From the NCBI GenBank assembly GCA_027064085.1, contig JAMOQH010000140.1:1-34524 (forward strand): DNA of 34,524 bases. The letters are read 5' to 3'. Below, piece by piece: positions 8,054-16,782 of this stretch. This stretch comes from a bacterium. Lineage in GTDB: Bacteria > UBP6 > JAFGXH01. A program made the translations under genes and the position numbers. The notes under the pieces were generated by a model, which saw only the letters and a list, made by a program, of their open reading frames with translations, made no database searches and was not told where the DNA came from. Each line of letters begins with the position of its first letter. Position 1 is the first letter of the stretch.

Positions 8054-9121
8054 TTATTCTTTAGGGCTAGCATTCTCCTCAACATAAGCTTCTGGCTCAA
8101 TATATTTAACACCTAATTTATCATAGATTTTTCTTTCTAAAGGTACTCTTACACTTAAGTCTTCTTTAAGCTTCTTTTTACTATTTTCTTTACCTTGACC
8201 TAATTTTTCATTGTTTATAGAAAACCATGCTCCTGCTTTTTTAACAAAACCATACTCTATTCCTAAGTCTATCAATGCTGCATAGTGGTCAATTCCAATA
8301 CCATAGGTAATATCTGTAGTAAATTCTTTAAATGGAGATGCTAATTTGTTTTTAGCGATTTTAATTTTAACTGTTTGCCCAATAACATCAGTTCCAGCTT
8401 TAACAGAGCCAATTCTTCTAATTTCAATTCTTTGAGATGAAAAATATTTTAATGCTTTACCTCCAGTTGTTGTTTCTTTAGGACCATATCCCATTGTTGC
8501 GATATTGGCTCTCATTTGATTGATAAAAACAACTATGGATTTGGATTTGTTAATACTTCCAGTAATCTTTCTTAATGCTTTACTCATTAATCTTGCTTGA
8601 AGGCCAACAGATGTATCGGTAATATCGCCTTCAATTTCTGCTCTTGGTGTAAGTGCTGCGACTGAATCAATAACTATCATATCAATTGCATTAGACCTAA
8701 CTAATGTTTCTGCAATATCTAAAGCTTGTTCACCATCATCAGGCTGAGAAACTAAAAGTTTATCAGTTTGAATACCCAAAGCTTTTGCATAAGATAGATC
8801 AAGTGCATGTTCTGCATCAATAAAGGCAACTGTTCCTCCATTTTTTTGAGCAGATGCAATTGCATGAAGTGCTATAGTGGTTTTACCTGATGCTTCTGGA
8901 CCATATATTTCAACAACTCTACCTCTTGGAAAACCACCTATTCCTAATGCTCTGTCAAGTTGCATTATTCCTGTTGGAATAACTTCAGTATCAAGACTTA
9001 ATGAACTATCGTCTCCTAAAATCATAATAGCACCTTTACCATGCTCTTTTTCAATCATTGCTAGGGCTGCATTTAAAGCTTTTTGCCTATTGTCTACTGT
9101 TTTACTTTCTTTTTTAGCCAT
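8054..9121 (-). CDS. recA: Recombinase RecA
   Basis: ATP-dependent strand-exchange protein and coprotease of the SOS response. The 355-residue length is normal. The Walker A motif GPEASGKTT is at 74-82, followed by FIDAEHALD, the Walker B strand MIVIDSVAAL near 150, the DNA-binding loop region NQMRANIATMGYGPKETTTG and the conserved GGKALKYFSS. The C-terminus is acidic (EAYVEENASPKE), as usual. The ATG at 9121 is preceded by AGGAG. It appears to be monocistronic: the gap to the next gene in the same direction contains that gene's own promoter. I could not find a LexA box of the E. coli (CTGT-N8-ACAG) or Bacillus (GAAC-N4-GTTC) type upstream. Confidence 0.98.
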   Translation of the reverse strand: MAKKESKTVDNRQKALNAALAMIEKEHGKGAIMILGDDSSLSLDTEVIPTGIMQLDRALGIGGFPRGRVVEIYGPEASGKTTIALHAIASAQKNGGTVAFIDAEHALDLSYAKALGIQTDKLLVSQPDDGEQALDIAETLVRSNAIDMIVIDSVAALTPRAEIEGDITDTSVGLQARLMSKALRKITGSINKSKSIVVFINQMRANIATMGYGPKETTTGGKALKYFSSQRIEIRRIGSVKAGTDVIGQTVKIKIAKNKLASPFKEFTTDITYGIGIDHYAALIDLGIEYGFVKKAGAWFSINNEKLGQGKENSKKKLKEDLSVRVPLERKIYDKLGVKYIEPEAYVEENASPKE

Positions 9122-9473
9122 TTTAATCTCCTAATAACCGTTAACCCCTTTTGAGAACATCAGCTTTTTTAATGTATCTCTTAACTATACTTATAGAATA
9201 GCATATAATTTAATTAAAAGGTAGAGGGCAAGTTATATTTTTATTTGTTCATTTATTATTTTAAAAAATATGTAATATCAATTACTTTATATTCTTATAC
9301 TGTTCTAGATTGTAGAGCTCTTATCTATTATTGTGCTAATATATAAAATTAATTGATTAATTAAGTAAATTACCCGTTTTTTCTTAAATATATAATGTTT
9401 TATTTATTTTATTTGCAGTAATCCATGTAAAATGCTATAAAATTACTATGTTTTATTAATATTTGGAGGGATT
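9122..9473. other. Divergent intergenic region between recA and a lipoprotein gene
   Basis: 352 bases with no convincing gene. It must hold the recA promoter on the minus strand. The best visual candidate is TTGCCC (complement near 9227-9232) with an AT-rich -10 about 18 bases on, which is weak. It also holds the better rightward promoter at 9413-9441. The middle is AT-rich with simple palindromes such as TTAATTGATTAATTAA and nothing else I can name. Confidence 0.5.
9413..9441 (+). promoter_or_regulatory. Promoter of the Lys-rich lipoprotein gene
   Basis: TTGCAG (9413-9418) and TATAAA (9436-9441) are 17 bases apart, with TGC just before the -10 (extended -10). The ribosome binding site GGAGGG is at 9465-9470, 3 bases before the ATG at 9474. 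Confidence 0.6.
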
Positions 9474-10598
9474 ATGAAAATTTTGAAGTTTTTAGTTGTG
9501 TTTTTAATTATTTCACTATTTTTTACTGCATGTGGTAAAAAGAAGGGTGAAGAAGTTGCTGATAAAGGAACAGCTAAAGTTGAAAAAAAAGCTGATGTAA
9601 AAAAAACAAATGCAAAGGCTTTAACTATTAGAGATTCTAAAGCAACAGAGGCACAGATAAATAAATTATCTGAAATTTTTGCTTTTGGTGATAAATTAGT
9701 TAAAGAAAGAAGTGGATATCAACATGAAATTGCTGTATTATCACCTGAGTTTAAAAAAATAAAAACTCCTTTTAAAGTAAAGGCTAAATCTAAGCATAAA
9801 TTTGTTGGTTATAGTTATTTTTCTGATTCAGTATGGGTTACAATATATCCAGATGAAGCATCATTAAAAGCTAGAAAAAATTATTCATTTTGGATAACTA
9901 TTAGTTATAAGCACAGTATTGATGAAAAAGGAAGAAAAGCCTATAGGGATAAATTTGCAGGATACCCCGCCAAGCATTTTAAAAATGCTTGGGCTTGGTT
10001 GTTGTTAAAAGGTGATATTGAAGTTAAAATTAGTGGTTACACTAAAGAAGCTAAATCAGATAAAGCCATGGAAGAAATTCTTAAAGAGTTTGATCTTAAA
10101 GCTATGGAACATATCTTTGACAAAAAAACAAAATATCCTAAATTAAAAGAATATTTCTTGAAAATTAAGGCGATTAATGCAAAAATTAATGTAGTTAATG
10201 CAAAATTTAAAGCTAAAGAAAAAGAAGGTGCAGATGCCCTTAAGCCTTTTATCACTAATGAAGGAATTTTAAAAGATTTAGATTTAAGCAAAGTAACATA
10301 CTACAATAGTAATACATTTTTAATTAGTGTTAAGCAAGGTAAGAAGTTTGTTTTTACTTTAACAATTGGAAGACCTGGTGTATTAGGCTTATTATCTTAT
10401 TTCAAAAACAAAGACTTAAAGCGTAGTAAAGTTGGTGGTTTTGAGGTAACTACATTAAAGGATAATTTAGCTATGATTAAGCTTCCTAAAGTATCAATTA
10501 AAGCGTCAACATATTATAAAACTGAATTTAAAAATGCAGAAAAACTTAAAGAAGCAATTTTATCTTTAGATATTAAAGGTCTTTCTAAGGTTAAGTAG
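9474..10598 (+). CDS. Lys-rich lipoprotein with an apparent internal duplication
   Basis: A 374-residue predicted lipoprotein; the signal peptide ends at lipobox FTAC (Cys20). A Lys/Glu/Ala-rich linker (about 21-55) follows. I do not recognise the family. The rest seems to hold two related halves. In the first, GYPAKHFKNAWAWLLLKGDI leads to a helix ending LKEFDLKAM. In the second, GGFEVTTLKDNLAMIKLPKV leads to a helix ending ILSLDIKGL. Both read as a strand hairpin, a hydrophobic strand, a tyrosine-rich strand and a final amphipathic helix, so a duplicated domain facing the periplasm or surface is likely. No catalytic motif is visible. The gene is preceded by its own promoter, and its stop codon lies in a hairpin shared with the convergent gene. 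Confidence 0.65.
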   Translation: MKILKFLVVFLIISLFFTACGKKKGEEVADKGTAKVEKKADVKKTNAKALTIRDSKATEAQINKLSEIFAFGDKLVKERSGYQHEIAVLSPEFKKIKTPFKVKAKSKHKFVGYSYFSDSVWVTIYPDEASLKARKNYSFWITISYKHSIDEKGRKAYRDKFAGYPAKHFKNAWAWLLLKGDIEVKISGYTKEAKSDKAMEEILKEFDLKAMEHIFDKKTKYPKLKEYFLKIKAINAKINVVNAKFKAKEKEGADALKPFITNEGILKDLDLSKVTYYNSNTFLISVKQGKKFVFTLTIGRPGVLGLLSYFKNKDLKRSKVGGFEVTTLKDNLAMIKLPKVSIKASTYYKTEFKNAEKLKEAILSLDIKGLSKVK

Positions 10599-10609
10599 GT
10601 TTCCTACTT
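10593..10609. terminator. Hairpin shared by two converging stop codons
   Basis: AAGTAGG (10593-10599) and CCTACTT (10603-10609) pair perfectly around a TTT loop. The rightward stop TAG (10596-10598) and the leftward stop TAG (complement of 10604-10606) both lie inside the stem. No long T-run follows on either strand, so classic intrinsic termination is uncertain. Confidence 0.4.
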
Positions 10610-10870
10610 TCCAACAAAATCAATAAATAAAAAAATAATCACAATTAGCATGAATAAAACAGCAAATATTCCAGCTTTATCTATTTCAAGCATTTTTTCT
10701 AATTTTTCATATTCTTGTAATTCATCTTTTTTTAAATTATCTTTTTTTATGAGTGATAGTTTTTTTTGAGCATCATTGAAATTTCCATTTCTAAAAATCT
10801 TAATAATATTTTTGATTTGTTCATTTTCTATTTTGTCATTTAAAATGAATGGTTTTTTGTGAAAAATCAT
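10604..10870 (-). CDS. Small C-tail-anchored membrane protein
   Basis: 88 residues, not recognised. A soluble, Lys-rich helical region (about 1-66; pieces such as IKNIIKIFRNGNFNDAQKKL and ELQEYEKLEKMLE) resembles a short TPR-like or coiled-coil helix pair. It is followed by one membrane helix (about 67-86, AGIFAVLFMLIVIIFLFIDF) at the very C-terminus, so the bulk would face the cytoplasm. The ATG at 10870 has an AGGAC ribosome binding site and follows the aminotransferase stop by 9 bases, so it is probably co-transcribed with that gene. Confidence 0.55.
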   Translation of the reverse strand: MIFHKKPFILNDKIENEQIKNIIKIFRNGNFNDAQKKLSLIKKDNLKKDELQEYEKLEKMLEIDKAGIFAVLFMLIVIIFLFIDFVGK

Positions 10871-10879
10871 AATTATGTC

Positions 10880-12103
10880 CTAAAATTCAAAAGAAATGGA
10901 TGTTAATCTTTTTCTTAATTCTGAAAAAATGTCTTCTTCAGTTTTACCTTGTAATTCAAAAGTAACAGAAAATCTAATAAAAGGACCTTGATCATCCCAT
11001 GGAACAGATGAAATATGTAACTCTTTTATTAGATACTGAGAGAATTCCTCTGCATTATTAAATTTAACTCCATTTTTTACGCCTTTTGGAATTCTTACAT
11101 ATAAGAAAAATGTTCCTCCAGGTATTTTAGCATTAAAACCAATCTCATTTAGTAATTTAACAAGAGACTTGTGCCTATTAAAGTATTTCTTTTTAATTTC
11201 TTCTGTTATTTCAGGGTGTTGAAGTGCATAAATTCCTGCTTTTTGTATAGCTAAAAACTGCCCACTATCATAGTTGTTTTTTGAATGTTTAAATAAATCC
11301 ATTAATAATTTGTTCCCAACAACAAAAGCTAAACGCCATCCTGTCATATTAAATGATTTAGACATAGAATGTACTTCAATAGCAACATCTTTTGCTCCTT
11401 CTATAGATAAAATACTTAAAGGTTTGCCTTCAAATTGTAAAGTTCCATAAGCAGGATCAGAAACAACAATAATATTATGTTTTTTAGCAAAAGCCACAAC
11501 TTCTTCATAAAATTCTTTAGTTGCAACTGCTCCTGTAGGATTATTTGGATAGTTTATATAAAGCATTTTAGATTTTTTTAATATATCTACTGGAATTTTA
11601 TCTAATTCAGGTAAGAAATTATTTTCTTCTTTTAAGGCAAGAGGATAAACTTTTCCTCCCATCCATTTTGTATGTATTCCTAAAACAGGATATCCGGGTG
11701 AAGTTATAAGAGCATAATCTCCTTCATTTATTAATGCTGCAGGTAAAAAAGCAAAAGCATTTTTTCCTCCAATAGCATGAGTTACTTCTGTTGCTAAGTC
11801 TAAACCTTTCACTCCATAAATATCTTCCATATATTTAATGGCTGCTTTTTTATACTCCTCACAACCATTATCAGCATATCCACGATTTTCATAAACCATT
11901 GTTTGTTTATAAAGTTCGTCAATTATTTTTTGGTCTGCCATACCATCAGGTTCACCAATTCCTAAGTCAATAATAGGTAAATCAGGATTTGCTTTCATTG
12001 CAGCTTCTTTGGCAGATTTTATTTTACCAAATTTATATTCACCCGTAGCTATCCCGAAGGTTTTGCCTCCAAATCTATTTGATATTAATTTTTTTATATT
12101 CAT
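10880..12103 (-). CDS. dapL: Class I/II aminotransferase, LL-diaminopimelate aminotransferase type
   Basis: A 407-residue PLP enzyme of fold type I. From my knowledge of the family, the pattern LGIGEPDGMAD, YADNGCEEYKKAAIKYM, TSPGYPVLGIHTKWMGG, YINYPNNPTGAVATKEFYEE, DSGQFLAIQKAGIYALQHPE and VPWDDQGPFIRFSVTFE matches the DapL group, which makes LL-2,6-diaminopimelate from tetrahydrodipicolinate in one step, for lysine and peptidoglycan. The PLP lysine is in SMSKSFNMTGWR, near residue 247, and the phosphate-binding Arg follows. The close relatives AlaT and AspC-like enzymes cannot be fully excluded. AGGAG stands 5 bases before the ATG at 12103. No other lysine-pathway gene is in the window. Confidence 0.8.
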   Translation of the reverse strand: MNIKKLISNRFGGKTFGIATGEYKFGKIKSAKEAAMKANPDLPIIDLGIGEPDGMADQKIIDELYKQTMVYENRGYADNGCEEYKKAAIKYMEDIYGVKGLDLATEVTHAIGGKNAFAFLPAALINEGDYALITSPGYPVLGIHTKWMGGKVYPLALKEENNFLPELDKIPVDILKKSKMLYINYPNNPTGAVATKEFYEEVVAFAKKHNIIVVSDPAYGTLQFEGKPLSILSIEGAKDVAIEVHSMSKSFNMTGWRLAFVVGNKLLMDLFKHSKNNYDSGQFLAIQKAGIYALQHPEITEEIKKKYFNRHKSLVKLLNEIGFNAKIPGGTFFLYVRIPKGVKNGVKFNNAEEFSQYLIKELHISSVPWDDQGPFIRFSVTFELQGKTEEDIFSELRKRLTSISFEF

Positions 12104-12397
12104 TTCTTCTCCTAAGTATTAATTAATCTTGTTTAATACAAGTAAAAGTATAAAATATCATATTTATAATTATTTTTAAAGTAATTAATTTTTAGAATTA
12201 ACTATATATTATTTTTACTTATAACATACAATTTTATATATTATCTGTTTTAAAGACCACTTTTGATATTTGTGATTGCAAAAAAATAAAAAATATTGAT
12301 AAATCGGCTTTTTTATAGTAAATTAACGAACGAGAACATGGTAAGCGTAAGATATACCAGAAAAATGTAGTAAATCGTAGATTTTTTAGGAGAGTAT

Positions 12398-15300
12398 ATG
12401 AGTGATAGATTTTATCTAGTAGGGATTAAACAGTTATTAAACATGATATTAAACGAATATGAAGGTAAAAAGGAAATTTTTGGACTTCCTGAGGAAATGT
12501 TTTTCAGACCTTCAAAAAACGACCCTTTTTCAATGAAAAGATATGGTGAACACCTAGAAACACCATTAGGCGTTGCAGCTGGTCCTCATACTCAAATGGC
12601 TCAAAATATCATTGCCGCTTATCTTATGGGAGCAAAATATATAGAACTCAAAACTGTTCAAACTCTAGATGAAATTGAAGTTTCTAAACCTTGTATTGAC
12701 ATGGAAGATGAAGGATATAACTGTGAATGGAGTCAAGAATTAAAACTTGTTGAATCATTTGATGAATATTTAAAAGCATGGATTATAATTCATATACTAA
12801 AAGATAAACTCGGTTTTGACAATGGAACAAATGACCTCGGAATGATTTTTAACATGAGTGTTGGATATTCTTACGAAGGTATATTAAAAGATAACGTACA
12901 AACATTTTTAAACAACATGGAAAATAGCGGAGATTTATATAATAAATACATATCAGAAGTTGCTGAAATTTACCCAAGAGTAAAAGAGTTAGATATTCCT
13001 CAAAAAATGAGCAACTCTCTAACTCTTTCAACTATGCACGGTTGCCCACCTGAAGAAATTGAAAAAATTGCTCAGTATTTAATATCAGAAAGAAAATATG
13101 ATACAACTATCAAATTAAACCCTACTCTTTTAGGTAAAGACAAACTAAGAGGTATATTAAATGACACTCTTGGCTTTAAAAACTCAATTGTTCCTGATGA
13201 AGCATTTGGACATGATTTAAAATATAAAGATGCTATTCCTATGTTACAAAGATTAATTGATTTGGCAAAAAAAGAAGGAGTTGCATTCGGTATAAAACTT
13301 ACAAACACTCTTGAAGTTATTAATCATAAAGATAATTTCCCGCCAAATGAAACCATGATGTACATGAGCGGAAGAGCTCTGCACCCAATTTCAGTAAACT
13401 TAGCTGATAAACTACAAAAAGAGTTTAATCATACTCTTGATATATCATTTTCAGCAGGTGTAGATGCCTTTAATGTAGCAAAATTATTAAAAACAGGTAT
13501 TAAACCTATTACTGTTTGTTCTGATTTATTAAAACCAGGTGGATATGGAAGATTAGCCCAATATTTTACAAATATCAGAGAAGCAATGAAAGGATATTCT
13601 TCAATTGATGAATATGTAGGTAATAATATCGCTAAAAATCTTGAGAATTACGCAACAGAAGTTTTGACTGAAAATCACTACAAAAAAGAAAAATTTCCAT
13701 GGGATACAATTAAAACAGACAGAAAATTAACAACTTTTGATTGTATTGCTGCTCCATGTGTAACAACATGTCCTACAACGCAAGAAATTCCTACATATAT
13801 GTATCTTACATCTCAAGGCAGATATGACGAAGCCTTAAAAGTAATTCAAGATAGCAATCCCTTTCCAAACTCAACAGGAATGGCATGCGACCATACTTGT
13901 CAAGATAAATGTACAAGAATGAATTATGATAATACATTGCTTATAAGAGATATTAAAAGATTTAACGCCCGTAATGGTGAGGCGGTGACTCACCATAAAG
14001 AGGCGGTGACTTTAAATGGAAAATCCATTGGTATTATTGGCGGTGGTCCAAGTGGTATGAGTGCGGCTTATTTTCTTGCTAAAAAGGGATTTAAGGTTGA
14101 TGTTTATGAAGCAAAGAAAAAAGTTGGTGGAATGCTTATTAATTCAATACCTGATTTTAGGCTCTATGAACACAGGCTTGAAGCCGACATTAATAGAATA
14201 AAAGCTCTTGGGGTAAATATTCATGAAAACTATTTTGTTGATTCACAAAAATTTAATGAAATAAAAGATAGTCATGATTATATTCATATTTCTATTGGAG
14301 CAGCAGCAAGCAAAAGAATGGGAATAGAAGGAGAAGACGGAAAGCTTGTAATTGGCTTTCTTGAATTTTTGGAAAAGGTAAGAACAAAAGAAATTACAAA
14401 ACTTGATGGTAATATTTTAATTATTGGTGGTGGTAATTCAGCAATGGATGCAGCAAGAACAGCATGGAGACTTGTTAATAAAGGAAGTGTAAAAGTAGTT
14501 TACAGACGAACTCAAGCCGAAATGCCTGCTGACCGAGAAGAAATAGAAGAATTATTGAATGAAAATATTGAGGTTTTAGAACTTACAAATCCTATCAAGG
14601 CAACAAATGACGGACTAGAATGTATAAAAATGAAATTAGGTGAGCCTGATGATAGCGGTAGAAAAAGACCAGTTACTATTAATGATTCAAATCATATAAT
14701 TCCTGCTGATTTAGTAATTATGGCAATAGGACAAGATAGTATTTTAGATTTTTTAGATAACACTCCAATTGAAACAACCAAATGGGGTACAATTAAAACT
14801 GATGAAATTACACATCAAACAACAATGAATAATGTTTATGCAGGTGGAGATGTAAGTCGTGGGCCATCTTCCATTATCAACGCAATTGCAGACGGAAAAG
14901 AAGTTGCATTTGAAATCATGAAAAAAGAAGGAATAACTTGGGATAAATATAAAGTATCAAAAAATATTGACAAAAGAGAATTAAAAATCAAAAAGGCAAC
15001 TCGTGTTGAAGGTATAAAACTTCCTACAATTTCACTTGATTTAAGAAAATCTTTTGATATGGTTATAAAAGATTTAACAGAAGAGCAAGCACAAACAGAA
15101 GCAAATAGATGTTTATTATGTGATGAAGTATGCGATGTATGCACAACAGTTTGTCCTAATAGAGCCAATATTGCATATAAAATAGCTCCTAAAGATTTAT
15201 CTATATTTAATTTAGAAGTAAAAAATGGAGAATTAATTGCAACAGAAGAAAAAACTTTTAGAACTAGCCAAATTGAGCAAGTTTTAAATATAGGAGATTT

Positions 15301-15664
15301 TTGTAATGAATGTGGTGATTGTTCTATCTTTTGCCCAACAAGTGGAAATCCTTATCTTGATAAACCTAAGTTTTATCTTACAGAAATGAGTTATAATGCA
15401 GAAAATGATAATGCATGGAGGCACACTCTGATTGAAGGTAAACATGAAATAAAAGTTAAATATGCAGATACCGAAGGAGAGCTAAAACTCCTTCTTGATG
15501 GTAATAATCTACTCTATAAAGATAATATTGTAAATATTGTTTTTGACAAAAATCTTAATATAAATAGTTTTAAAGGCAAAAAAGATGGCTCTATTAATAT
15601 GGATAGAATTGCAAATATGGCTATGATACTTGAAGCCTTTGATAAAGGAGAATTATTTTTCTAA
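12398..15664 (+). CDS. ygfK: YgfK-like multidomain iron-sulfur flavoprotein
   Basis: 1088 residues, close to E. coli YgfK (about 1030), annotated as a putative selenate reductase subunit and more recently linked to anaerobic purine breakdown. Order of domains: a dihydroorotate-dehydrogenase-like barrel (about 1-430; LGVAAGPHTQMAQN, ELKTVQTLDEIEVSKPCIDM, FNMSVGYSYEGI, TMHGCPPEE); an N-terminal GltD-type Fe-S segment (Cys at about 449-505; APCVTTCPT, CDHTCQDKCTRMNY); the FAD site IGIIGGGPSGMSAAY near 543; the NAD(P)H site ILIIGGGNSAMDAARTA near 671; AGGDVSRGPSS near 815; and two C-terminal 4Fe-4S clusters (CLLCDEVCDVCTTVCP near 904, CNECGDCSIFCP near 968). It should move electrons between NAD(P)H, flavins and a partner. 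The E. coli neighbours (ssnA, ygfM, xdhD) are absent here. AGGAGA precedes the ATG by 4 bases, and TTGATA-N17-TAAATT upstream is a possible promoter. Confidence 0.9.
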   Translation: MSDRFYLVGIKQLLNMILNEYEGKKEIFGLPEEMFFRPSKNDPFSMKRYGEHLETPLGVAAGPHTQMAQNIIAAYLMGAKYIELKTVQTLDEIEVSKPCIDMEDEGYNCEWSQELKLVESFDEYLKAWIIIHILKDKLGFDNGTNDLGMIFNMSVGYSYEGILKDNVQTFLNNMENSGDLYNKYISEVAEIYPRVKELDIPQKMSNSLTLSTMHGCPPEEIEKIAQYLISERKYDTTIKLNPTLLGKDKLRGILNDTLGFKNSIVPDEAFGHDLKYKDAIPMLQRLIDLAKKEGVAFGIKLTNTLEVINHKDNFPPNETMMYMSGRALHPISVNLADKLQKEFNHTLDISFSAGVDAFNVAKLLKTGIKPITVCSDLLKPGGYGRLAQYFTNIREAMKGYSSIDEYVGNNIAKNLENYATEVLTENHYKKEKFPWDTIKTDRKLTTFDCIAAPCVTTCPTTQEIPTYMYLTSQGRYDEALKVIQDSNPFPNSTGMACDHTCQDKCTRMNYDNTLLIRDIKRFNARNGEAVTHHKEAVTLNGKSIGIIGGGPSGMSAAYFLAKKGFKVDVYEAKKKVGGMLINSIPDFRLYEHRLEADINRIKALGVNIHENYFVDSQKFNEIKDSHDYIHISIGAAASKRMGIEGEDGKLVIGFLEFLEKVRTKEITKLDGNILIIGGGNSAMDAARTAWRLVNKGSVKVVYRRTQAEMPADREEIEELLNENIEVLELTNPIKATNDGLECIKMKLGEPDDSGRKRPVTINDSNHIIPADLVIMAIGQDSILDFLDNTPIETTKWGTIKTDEITHQTTMNNVYAGGDVSRGPSSIINAIADGKEVAFEIMKKEGITWDKYKVSKNIDKRELKIKKATRVEGIKLPTISLDLRKSFDMVIKDLTEEQAQTEANRCLLCDEVCDVCTTVCPNRANIAYKIAPKDLSIFNLEVKNGELIATEEKTFRTSQIEQVLNIGDFCNECGDCSIFCPTSGNPYLDKPKFYLTEMSYNAENDNAWRHTLIEGKHEIKVKYADTEGELKLLLDGNNLLYKDNIVNIVFDKNLNINSFKGKKDGSINMDRIANMAMILEAFDKGELFF
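13979..14011 (+). repeat. 21-base tandem duplication inside ygfK
   Basis: GAGGCGGTGACT occurs at 13979-13990 and 14000-14011, a 21-base period encoding EAVTHHK then EAVT. It keeps the frame and lies in the linker between the Fe-S segment and the FAD domain. The patch is G+C-rich compared with its surroundings. GGTGAG (13976-13981) and CTCACC (13989-13994) can also form a hairpin. Confidence 0.8.
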
Positions 15665-15891
15665 TTATTAATCATAAATGATAATAACAAAATCTAATTT
15701 TTAAATTATAGAACTTTTTAAACTATTAAAGTTTGCAGGTTTTGTAAATGATGATAGCGAAACAATCTATTAAATTTTTTGAATTTATGAAAAAAGAAGA
15801 TAAATGAGTTTATTCTGAGGTATATAGGACTTTAGATTTAGTTACTCAAGCTATAATTATATAATATTGGATTATATTGGAGATAATAAAA

Positions 15892-16722
15892 TTAAAAGAA
15901 ATTTCTAAGTTTTTTAATAGCTGATTTTTCTATTTGTGAAACTCTTTGTTTGCTAATTCCATAAATATTACCTATTTCTTGATATCCTAGTTTGTTTTCA
16001 TCAAAATATCTTTTATTTAAAATATCCCTTTCTCTTTCTTTTAGAGTTTTTAATGCCTTTTCAAGTTTCTGCTTATTCTCTTCAAACATTTTTCTTTTGA
16101 TAAAATCTTCTTCAATATTAACTTTTGCAGGTAAATAATCTGAATATGCTGTATTACTTTCTTTAAGCAATGGTTTATCTATAGATTTTTCATTAATTCC
16201 CATTCTGATTTGCATTTCTTCTACATCTTTAACCTTCAAGTTAAGTTCTTTAGCTACTTTTTTTGATAAATCTATAGTATTTTTACTTTCCATTAATATT
16301 TTGTTTTCAGTTTGTTTTAATTTAAAAAATAATTTTCTTTGAGCTTGAGTTGTACCAATTTTTACTATATTCCACATTTTTAAAATATAAGCTTGCATTC
16401 TAGATTTAATCCACCAAGAAGCATAATGTATTAATCTTATATTTTGATTAGGGTCATAAGTTTGAACACCTCTCATTAACCCTATATTTCCTTCTTGAAT
16501 TAAATCTTCTAACTTCATTTTATAACTTTTAAATTTATGAGCTAGTTTTACAACAAATCTTAAATTTGATAATACTAATTTTTCTGCAGCTGTTCTATCT
16601 TTTTCATAAAACCATTTTTCAGCTAAGCTTCTTTCTTCTTTTGCACTTAAAACGGGATGCTTTGATATTTCTTTTATGTATAAATCTAAACTATTTTTAA
16701 TAACTACATTATTTGTCATCAT
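15892..16722 (-). CDS. rpoH: Heat-shock sigma factor RpoH (sigma-32)
   Basis: A 276-residue group 2/3 sigma-70 protein. Region 2 is clear at about 48-122 (NLRFVVKLAHKF, LEDLIQEGNIGLMRGVQTYD, ASWWIKSRMQAYIL). The sequence QRKLFFKLKQT at 128-138 is the RpoH box that separates sigma-32 from RpoD and RpoS. Region 4 has a helix-turn-helix near the C-terminus (GYQEIGNIYGISKQRVSQIE). It would direct RNA polymerase to heat-shock promoters for chaperone and protease genes. There are two Met codons at the start; I take the first (16722), which lies 5 bases after AGGAGG, while the second would be 8 bases away. The gene has its own consensus promoter and a short leader with two alternative hairpins, described separately. 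It is convergent with ygfK. Confidence 0.93.
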   Translation of the reverse strand: MMTNNVVIKNSLDLYIKEISKHPVLSAKEERSLAEKWFYEKDRTAAEKLVLSNLRFVVKLAHKFKSYKMKLEDLIQEGNIGLMRGVQTYDPNQNIRLIHYASWWIKSRMQAYILKMWNIVKIGTTQAQRKLFFKLKQTENKILMESKNTIDLSKKVAKELNLKVKDVEEMQIRMGINEKSIDKPLLKESNTAYSDYLPAKVNIEEDFIKRKMFEENKQKLEKALKTLKERERDILNKRYFDENKLGYQEIGNIYGISKQRVSQIEKSAIKKLRNFF

Positions 16723-16727
16723 AATTA

Positions 16728-16771
16728 CCTCCTAATTTTTAATAAATTTTATTAGGAAATGACATTTCCTA
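16728..16771 (-). promoter_or_regulatory. rpoH leader with mutually exclusive hairpins
   Basis: Read as RNA going leftwards, three segments can pair in two ways. Segment A, UAGGAAAU (complement of 16764-16771), pairs with AUUUCCUA (complement of 16753-16760) around a 3-base loop. The overlapping segment UUUCCUAAU (complement of 16751-16759) can instead pair over 9 positions, two of them G-U, with AUUAGGAGG (complement of 16728-16736), which contains the rpoH ribosome binding site. The loop of that second form is 14 bases. One fold exposes and the other hides the ribosome binding site. Pairing is read directly; function is inference. At the DNA level 16753-16771 is also a 9-1-9 palindrome just after the expected transcription start, so a protein operator is the alternative. 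Confidence 0.5.
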
Positions 16772-16782
16772 TTTACAATACA

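Noticed and set aside
9122-9260. LexA (SOS) box upstream of recA
   Set aside because: I looked for CTGT-N8-ACAG and GAAC-N4-GTTC type sites and found none that hold up. The organism may use another motif.
15749-15808. Short rightward frame MMIAKQSIKFFEFMKKEDK between ygfK and rpoH
   Set aside because: Only 19 codons, with no ribosome binding site or context; expected by chance in AT-rich DNA.
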